From the NCBI RefSeq assembly GCF_900188125.1, contig NZ_FZOW01000008.1, positions 186,001-250,000 of the forward strand: a stretch of DNA of 64,000 nt, in the 5' to 3' direction. The stretch comes from Rhodococcoides kyotonense. Its GTDB lineage: Bacteria > Actinomycetota > Actinomycetes > Mycobacteriales > Mycobacteriaceae. Below the pieces are notes generated by a model, which was not told where the DNA came from, did not search any database, and was given only the letters and a program-made list of their open reading frames with translations. The stretch's first letter is position 1. The number at the start of each line of letters is the position of its first letter. This document shows, piece by piece, positions 8,345 to 15,587 of the stretch. The position numbers and the translations under genes are program-made.

Positions 8345-9499
8345 GTGGAATACGTCACGGAAACGAGCCGAAGGTCGACTCCGGTGACGACAGGGGCGAA
8401 GGTGGGCCCCGGAGGGTGGGGACCCATGCCTACGTCGGCAGCGGAGACTGCAGAAGACACAGGGACTGCGGAAGAGCCACTGATTCACGTCCTGTGGATC
8501 AACGCCGGACTCAGTTGCGACGGCGATTCGGTGGCACTCACCGCCGCCACACAGCCGAGTATCGAAGAGATCGCGTTGGGTGCATTGCCCGGCCTACCCA
8601 AGATCGCTGTGCACTGGCCACTGATCGACTTCGAATGCGGCCCCGCCGGTGGGGCCGACGACTTCCTCGAGTGGTTCCGCAAAGCCGATCGCGGCGAACT
8701 CGAGCCATTCGTGCTGGTCGTCGAGGGGTCCATCCCCAACGAAGAGCTGCACGACGACGGCTACTGGTGCGGATTCGGCAACGATCCCGCCACCGATCAG
8801 CCCATCACGACGAGCGAATGGCTCGATCGACTCGTACCGAAAGCCACGGCCGTCGTCGCCGTCGGAACATGCGCGACGTATGGCGGAATCCACGCGATGG
8901 CGGGAAATCCGACGGGTGCGATGGGCGTCCCGGACTACCTCGGCTGGGACTGGAAATCCAAGGCGGGCATACCGATCGTCTGTGTACCCGGCTGCCCGAT
9001 TCAACCCGACAACCTGTCCGAGACGCTGACGTATCTGCTGTACATGGCGACCGATCAGGCGCCGATGATTCCGTTGGACGAAGCACTGAGGCCCACTTGG
9101 CTTTTCGGTCAGACAGTGCACGAGGGGTGTGACCGCGCAGGCTACTACGAACAGGGTGACTTCGCGGACGAGTACGGCTCACCCAAGTGCATCGTCAAAC
9201 TGGGCTGCTGGGGTCCGGTCGTCAAATGCAATGTGCCCAAGCGTGGTTGGATCAACGGGGTCGGAGGATGCCCGAACGTCGGTGGCATCTGCATCGGTTG
9301 CACCATGCCCGGGTTCCCTGACATGTTCATGCCGTTCATGGACCAACCGCCAGGCGGAAAACTGTCCACGACCGCGTCGGGTATGTACGGGTCCGTCATC
9401 AGGAGTCTGCGCCACATCACCGGCAAGACAGTCGATCACGAGCCTCGGTGGCGTCATCGTGGCGAAAAACTCGATACCGGAGCCAGCCGAACCTGGTAG
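8345..9499 (+). CDS. hhyS: [NiFe]-hydrogenase small subunit, group 1h/5 (high-affinity H2 uptake)
   Basis: 384 residues from GTG 8345. An ATG at 8426, preceded by GGAGGG, is an equally good start and would remove 27 residues. The Fe-S ligands are visible: C58, then D61 where standard hydrogenases have Cys (motif SCDGD), C176 (GTCATYGG) and C217 (PGCP). These form a 3Cys/1Asp proximal cluster, the feature known for the oxygen-tolerant actinobacterial-type hydrogenases. H259/C262/C282/C288 and C295/C309/C316/C319 supply the distal and medial clusters. There is no twin-arginine signal, so the enzyme should be cytoplasmic or membrane-associated on the inner side. It passes electrons from H2 to the respiratory chain. 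Confidence 0.94.
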   Translation: MEYVTETSRRSTPVTTGAKVGPGGWGPMPTSAAETAEDTGTAEEPLIHVLWINAGLSCDGDSVALTAATQPSIEEIALGALPGLPKIAVHWPLIDFECGPAGGADDFLEWFRKADRGELEPFVLVVEGSIPNEELHDDGYWCGFGNDPATDQPITTSEWLDRLVPKATAVVAVGTCATYGGIHAMAGNPTGAMGVPDYLGWDWKSKAGIPIVCVPGCPIQPDNLSETLTYLLYMATDQAPMIPLDEALRPTWLFGQTVHEGCDRAGYYEQGDFADEYGSPKCIVKLGCWGPVVKCNVPKRGWINGVGGCPNVGGICIGCTMPGFPDMFMPFMDQPPGGKLSTTASGMYGSVIRSLRHITGKTVDHEPRWRHRGEKLDTGASRTW

Positions 9500-9529
9500 A
9501 CATTCGCACGCAAGAGAGGCAGCTCCGTC

Positions 9530-11326
9530 ATGACAGCCACCATGCCCACTCCGTCTCACAAGAAGTCCGGCGACGACGGCTTGGTGGAGATGGCATGGGA
9601 TCCCATCACACGTATCGTCGGCAGCCTCGGGATCTACACCAAGATCGACTTCGCGAACAACGAAGTGGTCGAGTGCAAGAGCACGTCGTCGATCTTCCGC
9701 GGCTATTCGATCTTCATGAAAGGCAAGGATCCTCGCGACGCGCACTTCATCACAAGTCGCATCTGCGGCATCTGCGGGGACAACCACGCGACGTGCTCCT
9801 GCTACACCCAGAACATGGCGTACGGCGTCAAACCCCCGCACCTCGGTGAGTGGATCGTCAATCTCGGCGAGGCCGCGGAATACATGTTCGATCACAACAT
9901 CTTTCAGGAGAACCTCGTCGGCGTCGACTACTGCGAGAAGATGGTGTCCGAGACCAATCCGGGAGTGCTCGCGAAGGCCGAGAACACACGGGCGCCGAAC
10001 GAGGCGGCGCACGGCTACCGGACGATCGCGGACATCATGCGCTCGCTCAATCCGTTCACGGGCGAGTTCTATCGCGAGGCGCTCCTCGTCAGCCGATCGA
10101 CGCGAGAGATGTTCTGCCTCATGGAAGGCCGGCACGTTCACCCGTCGACGCTCTATCCCGGCGGCGTCGGAACCGTCGCGACCATCCAGCTGATGACCGA
10201 CTACATGACTCGACTCATGCGCTACGTCGAGTTCATGAAGAAGGTCGTCCCGATGCACGACGACCTGTTCGATTTCTTCTACGACGCGCTTCCCGGCTAC
10301 GAGAAGGTGGGGCTGCGCCGCACTCTGCTCGGCTGTTGGGGTTCGTTTCAGGATCCGGAAGTCTGCAATTTCGCGTACAAGGACATGACGGAGTGGGGAC
10401 GGCGGATGTTCGTCACCCCGGGTGTCGTCGTCGACGGCAAGCTCGTCACGACGGACCTCGTCGACATCAATCTCGGCATCCGAATACTGCTCGGCTCTTC
10501 GTATTACGACGACTGGACCGACCAGGAGACGTTCGTGAAGACGGACCCGTTGGGCAATCCCGTCGACCGTCGGCATCCGTGGAATCAGCACACCAACCCC
10601 AAGCCGCAGAAGCGCGATCTGGACGACAAGTACAGCTGGGTGATGTCCCCACGCTGGTACGACGGTAAGGACTACCTCGCGCTCGACACCGGCGGTGGAC
10701 CACTTGCACGGCTGTGGTCGACGGCACTGGCCGGTCTCGTCGACGTCGGGTACATCAAGTCCACAGGTCACAGCGTGCAGATCGAACTGCCGAAGACCGC
10801 GCTGAAGGGCCCCGTCACGCTGGAGTGGAAGATCCCCGAACACGGCAGCAACACCCTCGAACGCAATCGAGCGCGTACCTACTTCCAGGCCTACGCTGCC
10901 GCTGCCGCACTGCATTTCGCAGAGAAGGCGCTCGTCGAGATCCGGGCGGGCCGCACTGCGACGTGGGAACCGTTCGAGGTGCCGGACGAAGGCATCGGGT
11001 GCGGTTTCACCGAAGCGGTACGCGGAGTTCTGTCGCACCACATGGTGATTCGAGACGGAAAGATCGCCAACTACCACCCGTACCCGCCCACCCCGTGGAA
11101 TGCGAATCCACGCGACAGCTTCGGCACTCCCGGTCCGTACGAGGATGCGGTACAGGGCGGGCCGATCTTCGAGGAGAACGACCGAGATCATTTCAAGGGC
11201 ATCGACATCATGCGTACGGTCCGGAGTTTCGACCCGTGCCTTCCCTGCGGAGTGCACATGTATCTCGGCGATGGCAAGACACTGGAGAAGCTTCACTCCC
11301 CGACACAATCGGTGACCGGTGAGTGA
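9530..11326 (+). CDS. hhyL: [NiFe]-hydrogenase large subunit, group 1h/5
   Basis: 598 residues carrying the NiFe(CN)2CO active site. The N-terminal L1 motif RICGICGDNH (C79, C82) and C-terminal L2 motif DPCLPCGVH (C570, C573, H576) supply the four Cys ligands. Twenty-two residues follow H576, the peptide removed by the maturation protease after nickel insertion; the protease gene is at 14886. Together with the small subunit it oxidises H2, in this group at trace atmospheric levels. A good ribosome site precedes ATG 9530. The 3' end overlaps the next gene by 8 nt. Confidence 0.95.
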   Translation: MTATMPTPSHKKSGDDGLVEMAWDPITRIVGSLGIYTKIDFANNEVVECKSTSSIFRGYSIFMKGKDPRDAHFITSRICGICGDNHATCSCYTQNMAYGVKPPHLGEWIVNLGEAAEYMFDHNIFQENLVGVDYCEKMVSETNPGVLAKAENTRAPNEAAHGYRTIADIMRSLNPFTGEFYREALLVSRSTREMFCLMEGRHVHPSTLYPGGVGTVATIQLMTDYMTRLMRYVEFMKKVVPMHDDLFDFFYDALPGYEKVGLRRTLLGCWGSFQDPEVCNFAYKDMTEWGRRMFVTPGVVVDGKLVTTDLVDINLGIRILLGSSYYDDWTDQETFVKTDPLGNPVDRRHPWNQHTNPKPQKRDLDDKYSWVMSPRWYDGKDYLALDTGGGPLARLWSTALAGLVDVGYIKSTGHSVQIELPKTALKGPVTLEWKIPEHGSNTLERNRARTYFQAYAAAAALHFAEKALVEIRAGRTATWEPFEVPDEGIGCGFTEAVRGVLSHHMVIRDGKIANYHPYPPTPWNANPRDSFGTPGPYEDAVQGGPIFEENDRDHFKGIDIMRTVRSFDPCLPCGVHMYLGDGKTLEKLHSPTQSVTGE

Positions 11327-12179
11327 GGACACGTGGCGTAGCGCTGGAGAGCGGATCGACACTCTCGTCAATTCGTTCGGAGTCGGGGGCGCTGCGACAC
11401 GAGAACGAGCCGAACAGCTCGTGCGAGAGGTCGTCGACCTGTACGGCGAGGGTCTCGCACGAATACTGCGCATGTCCGACGCGCGGGCCGTCGACCGGTT
11501 CGTCCGGGACGATCTGGTCGCGAGTCTGTTGCTCGTCGGCGGACTTCACCCGGACGACACCGAAACCCGCATACGGACTGCACTCGACGGCGTCCGTCCG
11601 TACCTCGGCTCGCACGGCGGCGACGTCGAACTGGTCGGGGTGGAGAACGACGTCGTGACGCTTCGTCTGACCGGCAGCTGTCAGAGTTGTCCGTCGTCGT
11701 CGGTGACACTGGAACTGGCGGTGACCGACGCCGTGCACGCCGCAGCTCCCGAGACGACGTCCATCGAGGTCGTGCAGCCGGACGAGCCCTCTCTGATCGC
11801 CGCCGATTCGCTGATGTCGCGGATACACGCTGCGGCAGAACACGAATGGGTCGCCATGCCCGAACTCGAGTCCTTGGCCGACGGTGACGTCGCCGGGTTC
11901 GAGGTCGCTGCACTGCCGGTCCTGGTCTGCCGCGTCGACGTCACGCTCTATGCGTATCGCGACCGTTGTCCCAGCTGCACCGGCTCCATGGCGGGTGCAC
12001 GTCTCGGCCGGGTTCTGGGCGGTGGCGTGGCATTGACGTGCCCGGTGTGCCGCGTGCACTACGACGTCCGCGCGGCCGGGGCATGTATGGACGTCGACGA
12101 TCTTCACCTGGACCCGCTTCCCGTCCTCGTCCGCGACGGAGTCACCTCGGTCGCCGTTCCGACGGGGTCGATGTCATGA
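11319..12179 (+). CDS. NifU-like/Rieske-like iron-sulfur protein, HhyE-like
   Basis: 286 residues, GTG start. A helical N-terminus is followed by a NifU C-terminal-type domain (about residues 85-150; SCQSCPSSSVTLEL holds the C-x2-C cluster site). A C-terminal domain with the Rieske layout then follows, but with unusual ligands: RCPSC, then about 20 residues on TCPVCRVHYDV. Classical Rieske proteins have C-x-H and C-x2-H. Mycobacterial group 1h operons have an iron-sulfur protein next to the large subunit (HhyE), proposed as electron relay to quinone; position and domains match, so the same role is inferred. A scaffold role in cluster assembly is the alternative. Confidence 0.78.
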   Translation: MSEDTWRSAGERIDTLVNSFGVGGAATRERAEQLVREVVDLYGEGLARILRMSDARAVDRFVRDDLVASLLLVGGLHPDDTETRIRTALDGVRPYLGSHGGDVELVGVENDVVTLRLTGSCQSCPSSSVTLELAVTDAVHAAAPETTSIEVVQPDEPSLIAADSLMSRIHAAAEHEWVAMPELESLADGDVAGFEVAALPVLVCRVDVTLYAYRDRCPSCTGSMAGARLGRVLGGGVALTCPVCRVHYDVRAAGACMDVDDLHLDPLPVLVRDGVTSVAVPTGSMS

Positions 12180-12811
12180 CCAGCCCCCTGTCTTCTCTGT
12201 CCCGCATCAGCCGATCGCGGCCCCAGGCGCCCGCGTCGGAGCGATGTGACATGTGCGCGCAGCCGATCACCGCCCCCGATCCTTCACGCGGGGACAGCGA
12301 GCATCAGCACGTCGTCGACGTCGAGGCACGGCAGCTGATGTGCGTCTGTCGCGGTTGCTACCTGCTGTTCACCGACGACTCCGCGACGCTGCGCTACCGC
12401 GCGGTACCGGACCGATACCTGTCCTTCCCGACGTTTCGGCTCGTACCGGGAACCTGGGACACACTGCAGATCCCGGTCGGGCTCGCGTTCTTCTTCCGCA
12501 GCTCGCGCACCGGTCGGACGAGCGCGTTCTACCCCAGTCCCACGGGCGCAACGGAATCCGAACTGCCCTTCGACCGGAAGGACGCCGATGTCCCCCAACT
12601 CGACCTGTTACGCGACGACGTCGAGGCGCTGCTGATTCGTGTCCCCACCCGCGGCGACGCGTCGTGCCACCTCGTTCCGATAGACGCATGCTACGAACTC
12701 GTCGGCCGAATTCGCATGCTGTGGCGCGGTTTCGACGGCGGGCAGGACGTACGGAGAGCGATGGACGACTTCTTCGACGTCGTCGAGAGACGAAGTAGGC
12801 CGGCGTCATGA
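12176..12811 (+). CDS. DUF5947-like hydrogenase-operon protein
   Basis: 211 residues from ATG 12176, overlapping the previous stop by 4 nt. An N-terminal zinc-ribbon-like part has RCDMC (about residue 22-26) and CVCRGCYLLF (about 54-63). The RYRAVPDRY and PVGLAFFFRSS segments are as I remember from DUF5947 proteins of actinobacterial hydrogenase loci. No signal peptide or membrane segment. Function unknown; the four-Cys knuckle suggests a metal-binding adaptor or maturation factor for HhySL. The family name is from memory. Confidence 0.7.
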   Translation: MTSPLSSLSRISRSRPQAPASERCDMCAQPITAPDPSRGDSEHQHVVDVEARQLMCVCRGCYLLFTDDSATLRYRAVPDRYLSFPTFRLVPGTWDTLQIPVGLAFFFRSSRTGRTSAFYPSPTGATESELPFDRKDADVPQLDLLRDDVEALLIRVPTRGDASCHLVPIDACYELVGRIRMLWRGFDGGQDVRRAMDDFFDVVERRSRPAS

Positions 12812-13446
12812 CACACTTGTCCTTCAAGGTTCTCGGCATCACCCCCGAAACGTATGCTGCGGTGCCGAATCTCATTGCCCACGTGCGCATCACCGAAGAC
12901 ACGGACACGACGATTCATGCGATGGCGATGCGGGCTCAGGTCCGTATCGAACCACACCGCCGCCGGTACAGCGAGACGGAGGCCGCGGCACTGGTCGACA
13001 TGTTCGGGACCCCGGAACGTTGGGTGTCGACGCTGAAATCCTTCCAATGGATGCAGACTTCGACGCTCGTACAGGGATTCACCGGAACCTGTGACGTCGA
13101 CGTCACGATGCCATGCACGTACGATTTCGACGTCACCGCGAGCAGATACCTCCACGCGATGCACGACGACGGAACCATCCCGCTGGCATTGCTGTTCAGT
13201 GGCACCGTCTTCACGAACGGCAGCCGCAGATTCGGCGTCGAGCAGATCCCGTGGGATCTCGAAGCACACTACGACCTCCCGGTGCGCGTATGGAAAGCCC
13301 TTGTGCGGCTGCACTATCCGAACTCCGGCTGGTTGCGGCTTCGACACGACACCCTCGCCGCCCTGGCGCGGTACAAGGCCGAGGAAGGGTACCTCGGATT
13401 CGACGAAGCCCTGACCCGACTGCTGTCGAAGACCGAGGTGAGGTGA
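12808..13446 (+). CDS. DUF6084-like hydrogenase-operon protein
   Basis: 212 residues, overlapping the previous gene by 4 nt (ATGA). It begins with a beta-rich segment resembling a ligand- or protein-binding sandwich (LSFKVLGITPETYAAVPNLI..). A later LPVRVWKALVRLHYPNSGWLRL segment is typical of the family that accompanies group 1h hydrogenases. There is no obvious catalytic motif and few Cys (two near residues 93 and 100). Function unknown; co-translation with the DUF5947-like gene suggests they act together. Assignment to DUF6084 is from memory. Confidence 0.65.
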   Translation: MTHLSFKVLGITPETYAAVPNLIAHVRITEDTDTTIHAMAMRAQVRIEPHRRRYSETEAAALVDMFGTPERWVSTLKSFQWMQTSTLVQGFTGTCDVDVTMPCTYDFDVTASRYLHAMHDDGTIPLALLFSGTVFTNGSRRFGVEQIPWDLEAHYDLPVRVWKALVRLHYPNSGWLRLRHDTLAALARYKAEEGYLGFDEALTRLLSKTEVR

Positions 13447-14757
13447 ATGAACACAGACATAAGAAGCGTGGCCGACGCCATCCTCTACGAGGGCTATCTC
13501 CTCTATCCGTACCGTTCGACGTCCCTGAAGAACCGATCGCGTTGGCAGTTCGGCGTTCTCGGTCCCGAGCGCGCCAGCGAGACGGGCGTCGGGGAGGAGT
13601 CGACGCTGTCGACGGAATGCCTCGTCGAGACCCGTCCCGATGCGACGGTCGACGTGACTCTGCGGTTTCTCCAACTACAGGATCGGCGGGTCGAACGCCG
13701 CGTGGGCACCGAGTTCGTTCCGGTCGACGACCTCACCGTCGACGGCATGCACTGGTTGACGTGGGAAGAGGCTGTCGAGGTCGAACTGAACATGGGTCGA
13801 ATTCCGTTGTCGGAGCTGAGCAATGGTTCAACCCTCCCTGTGTCGGTCGAAGGCGACGTGCGCACCGAAGACTTGGGCGACGCCGGCCGAATCGTACGTT
13901 CGCGGCATTCCCTGTGCGGTGAGATCAACCTGTCCGGCGACCGGACGGGCAACTACACGAAACTGCACGTGGAAGTCAGCAACACGGGAGTGCCGGAACC
14001 CGATCGTGATTCGGCGATGCGATCGTCGTTCATCGGCACGCATTTGGTTCTGCACGCGGAGTGCACAGCGTTCTCGTCGCTACTCGAACCTGAGGAGCAG
14101 GCGGCACAGCCCGCCTCGGACTGCCACCAGCACAGGTGTTTTCCCGTGTTGGCGGGCAAACCGGGCAGCACCGACAACGTGCTGGTGTCACCCATCATCC
14201 TGTACGACTATCCCGAGATCGCCGAGCAGAGTGAGGGGGCATTGTTCGACTCGACCGAGATCGACGAGATCCTCACCCTTCGCGTCTTGACGATGACGGA
14301 CACCGAGAAGGCCGAGGCGCGGGCAACGGATCCACGGGCGGCGGAGATCATCGACCGTTGCGACGCCGCATCAGCCGAATCCATGCAGAGCCTGCATGGC
14401 GACACTCGCCTCGTACCAGAGATTCCCGACGGAATGGACTGGTGGGAAGCAGAAGCCGACAGCCTCGTCGAACCCGAGACGGACGCCGTTCTCGTCCAGG
14501 GCGTCCTGGTCGCCAAGGACAGCCTGGTACGCGTGCATCCGAGTCGCCGTGCGGACGCACAGGACCTGTTCTTCGAAGGCCGAACGGCACGTGTGGCCTC
14601 CGTGCACGAGGACGTCGACGGCGACACTCACGTCGGTGTCGTGATGCTCGACGATCCGGCGGCCGATCTCCACGGGTGGTACGGCCGCTACCTGTACTTC
14701 GCTCCGGACGAACTGGAGCCTGTTCCGGAAGAGTGCAGAAGGGAGAGAAGGACATGA
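13447..14757 (+). CDS. hydrogenase-operon protein of unknown function (436 aa)
   Basis: The start codon follows the previous stop directly. The N-terminus DAILYEGYLLYPYRSTSLKNRSRW is distinctive; similar proteins accompany actinobacterial hydrogenases, but I know no function. A central part has HAEC...C..HRCFPVL, possible metal ligands. An acidic C-terminal part (about residues 325-436) contains RVHPSRRADAQDLFFEGRTARVASVHEDVDG, which looks like a small beta-barrel. No signal peptide or membrane segment is visible. It is the longest unassigned protein in the operon and is likely needed for maturation or electron transfer of HhySL. Confidence 0.75.
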   Translation: MNTDIRSVADAILYEGYLLYPYRSTSLKNRSRWQFGVLGPERASETGVGEESTLSTECLVETRPDATVDVTLRFLQLQDRRVERRVGTEFVPVDDLTVDGMHWLTWEEAVEVELNMGRIPLSELSNGSTLPVSVEGDVRTEDLGDAGRIVRSRHSLCGEINLSGDRTGNYTKLHVEVSNTGVPEPDRDSAMRSSFIGTHLVLHAECTAFSSLLEPEEQAAQPASDCHQHRCFPVLAGKPGSTDNVLVSPIILYDYPEIAEQSEGALFDSTEIDEILTLRVLTMTDTEKAEARATDPRAAEIIDRCDAASAESMQSLHGDTRLVPEIPDGMDWWEAEADSLVEPETDAVLVQGVLVAKDSLVRVHPSRRADAQDLFFEGRTARVASVHEDVDGDTHVGVVMLDDPAADLHGWYGRYLYFAPDELEPVPEECRRERRT

Positions 14758-14873
14758 GCGTCCTGGGATACATCACCACGGTGGTGATAGCCGTCGCCGT
14801 CGCCGGTGCCGCGGTGATCGGGGTCAGATCGATCCCCGACATCAAGCGCTACGCCCGCATGCGGCGAATGTAA
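14754..14873 (+). CDS. 39-residue single-membrane-span peptide (DUF6893-like)
   Basis: ATG at 14754 overlaps the preceding stop by 4 nt and has GGGAGAGAAGG upstream, so it is a genuine translated gene. The peptide is one hydrophobic helix (residues about 5-25, VVIAVAVAGAAVIGV) followed by a basic tail (IKRYARMRRM), consistent with an N-out/C-in inner-membrane anchor. It may tether or link the cytoplasmic hydrogenase to the membrane; this is inference from position. Small DUF6893-type proteins are, as far as I recall, found in the same operons. Confidence 0.72.
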   Translation: MSVLGYITTVVIAVAVAGAAVIGVRSIPDIKRYARMRRM

Positions 14874-14885
14874 CGCGTCGACATC

Positions 14886-15335
14886 ATGCACGTTCTGATC
14901 GCAGGGATCGGAAACATCTTCTTCGGCGACGACGGCTTCGGCCCGGAGGTGTCGAGGCGGATACCGCTCGCCGACCTGCCGACGGGCGTGCGCAACGTCG
15001 ACTACGGCATCCGCGGGCTGCATCTGGCATACGACCTGCTGGAGAATCCCGATGCCCTGGTGTTGGTCGATGCCGTGCCCAATCGTGGTGAGCCCGGTGC
15101 ACTTCGACGCTTTCAGGTCACCGAATCCGATCTCGGCAACGGCGATTTCGACCCACACGGTATGAGCCCGATGACCGTCCTGTCGCTTCTGGACTCGATC
15201 GGGGCGCAACTGCCACCACGCACCGTCGTCATCGGATGCCAGGTGGACACCGTCGCGGAGGGGATCGGGTTGTCCGCACCCGTCGCCGCGGCAGTCGACG
15301 ACGCGGTGGCTCTCGTACTCGAGGAGGTGGTCTGA
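14886..15335 (+). CDS. hydrogenase maturation endopeptidase (M52 family)
   Basis: 149 residues, the usual length. GIGNIFFGDDGFGPEV at the N-terminus carries the first acidic nickel-sensing residue, VDAVPNRGEPG the second, and DPHGMSPM the His. The enzyme recognises nickel in the large-subunit precursor and cuts after the last His of the L2 motif (H576 of HhyL), here releasing a 22-residue tail. It lies 12 nt after the small membrane peptide and directly before hypC1. Confidence 0.92.
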   Translation: MHVLIAGIGNIFFGDDGFGPEVSRRIPLADLPTGVRNVDYGIRGLHLAYDLLENPDALVLVDAVPNRGEPGALRRFQVTESDLGNGDFDPHGMSPMTVLSLLDSIGAQLPPRTVVIGCQVDTVAEGIGLSAPVAAAVDDAVALVLEEVV

Positions 15336-15587
15336 ATGTGCCTCGGCATTCCGGGAAGGATCGTGACGATGCTCGACGGGTACGAGGGTCAATTGGCTCT
15401 CGTCGACGTCGTCGGCGAGCAGCGCAAGGTCAACGTCGGAATGATGCCCGACGAGACATTCGACTCGGGTGACTGGGTCATCATCCACATGGGATTCGTC
15501 GTCGAGAAGACGGACACCGAAGGCGCCGAGGCTGCGTTGGCCGGCCTGGAATTGATGGGACGCGGCGCAGTGACGGAGGAGTCGTGA
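15336..15587 (+). CDS. hypC: HypC/HybG/HupF family chaperone, first copy
   Basis: 83 residues starting MCLGIPGRI. The Cys2 exposed after Met removal holds the Fe(CN)2CO intermediate and contacts HypD. It follows the protease gene with no gap and overlaps hypF by 4 nt. A second HypC is encoded at 17820 in the same operon (MCLAVPG). With a single hydrogenase visible, the two may divide labour, one with HypD for cofactor assembly and one as large-subunit chaperone. That division is inference. Confidence 0.93.
   Translation: MCLGIPGRIVTMLDGYEGQLALVDVVGEQRKVNVGMMPDETFDSGDWVIIHMGFVVEKTDTEGAEAALAGLELMGRGAVTEES

Noticed and set aside
9179-11473. Very long minus-strand open frame across the hydrogenase large subunit
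   Set aside because: It is antisense to hhyS/hhyL, whose active-site motifs are complete; its Arg/His/Asp-rich composition is typical of the reverse frame of GC-rich genes and it matches no family.
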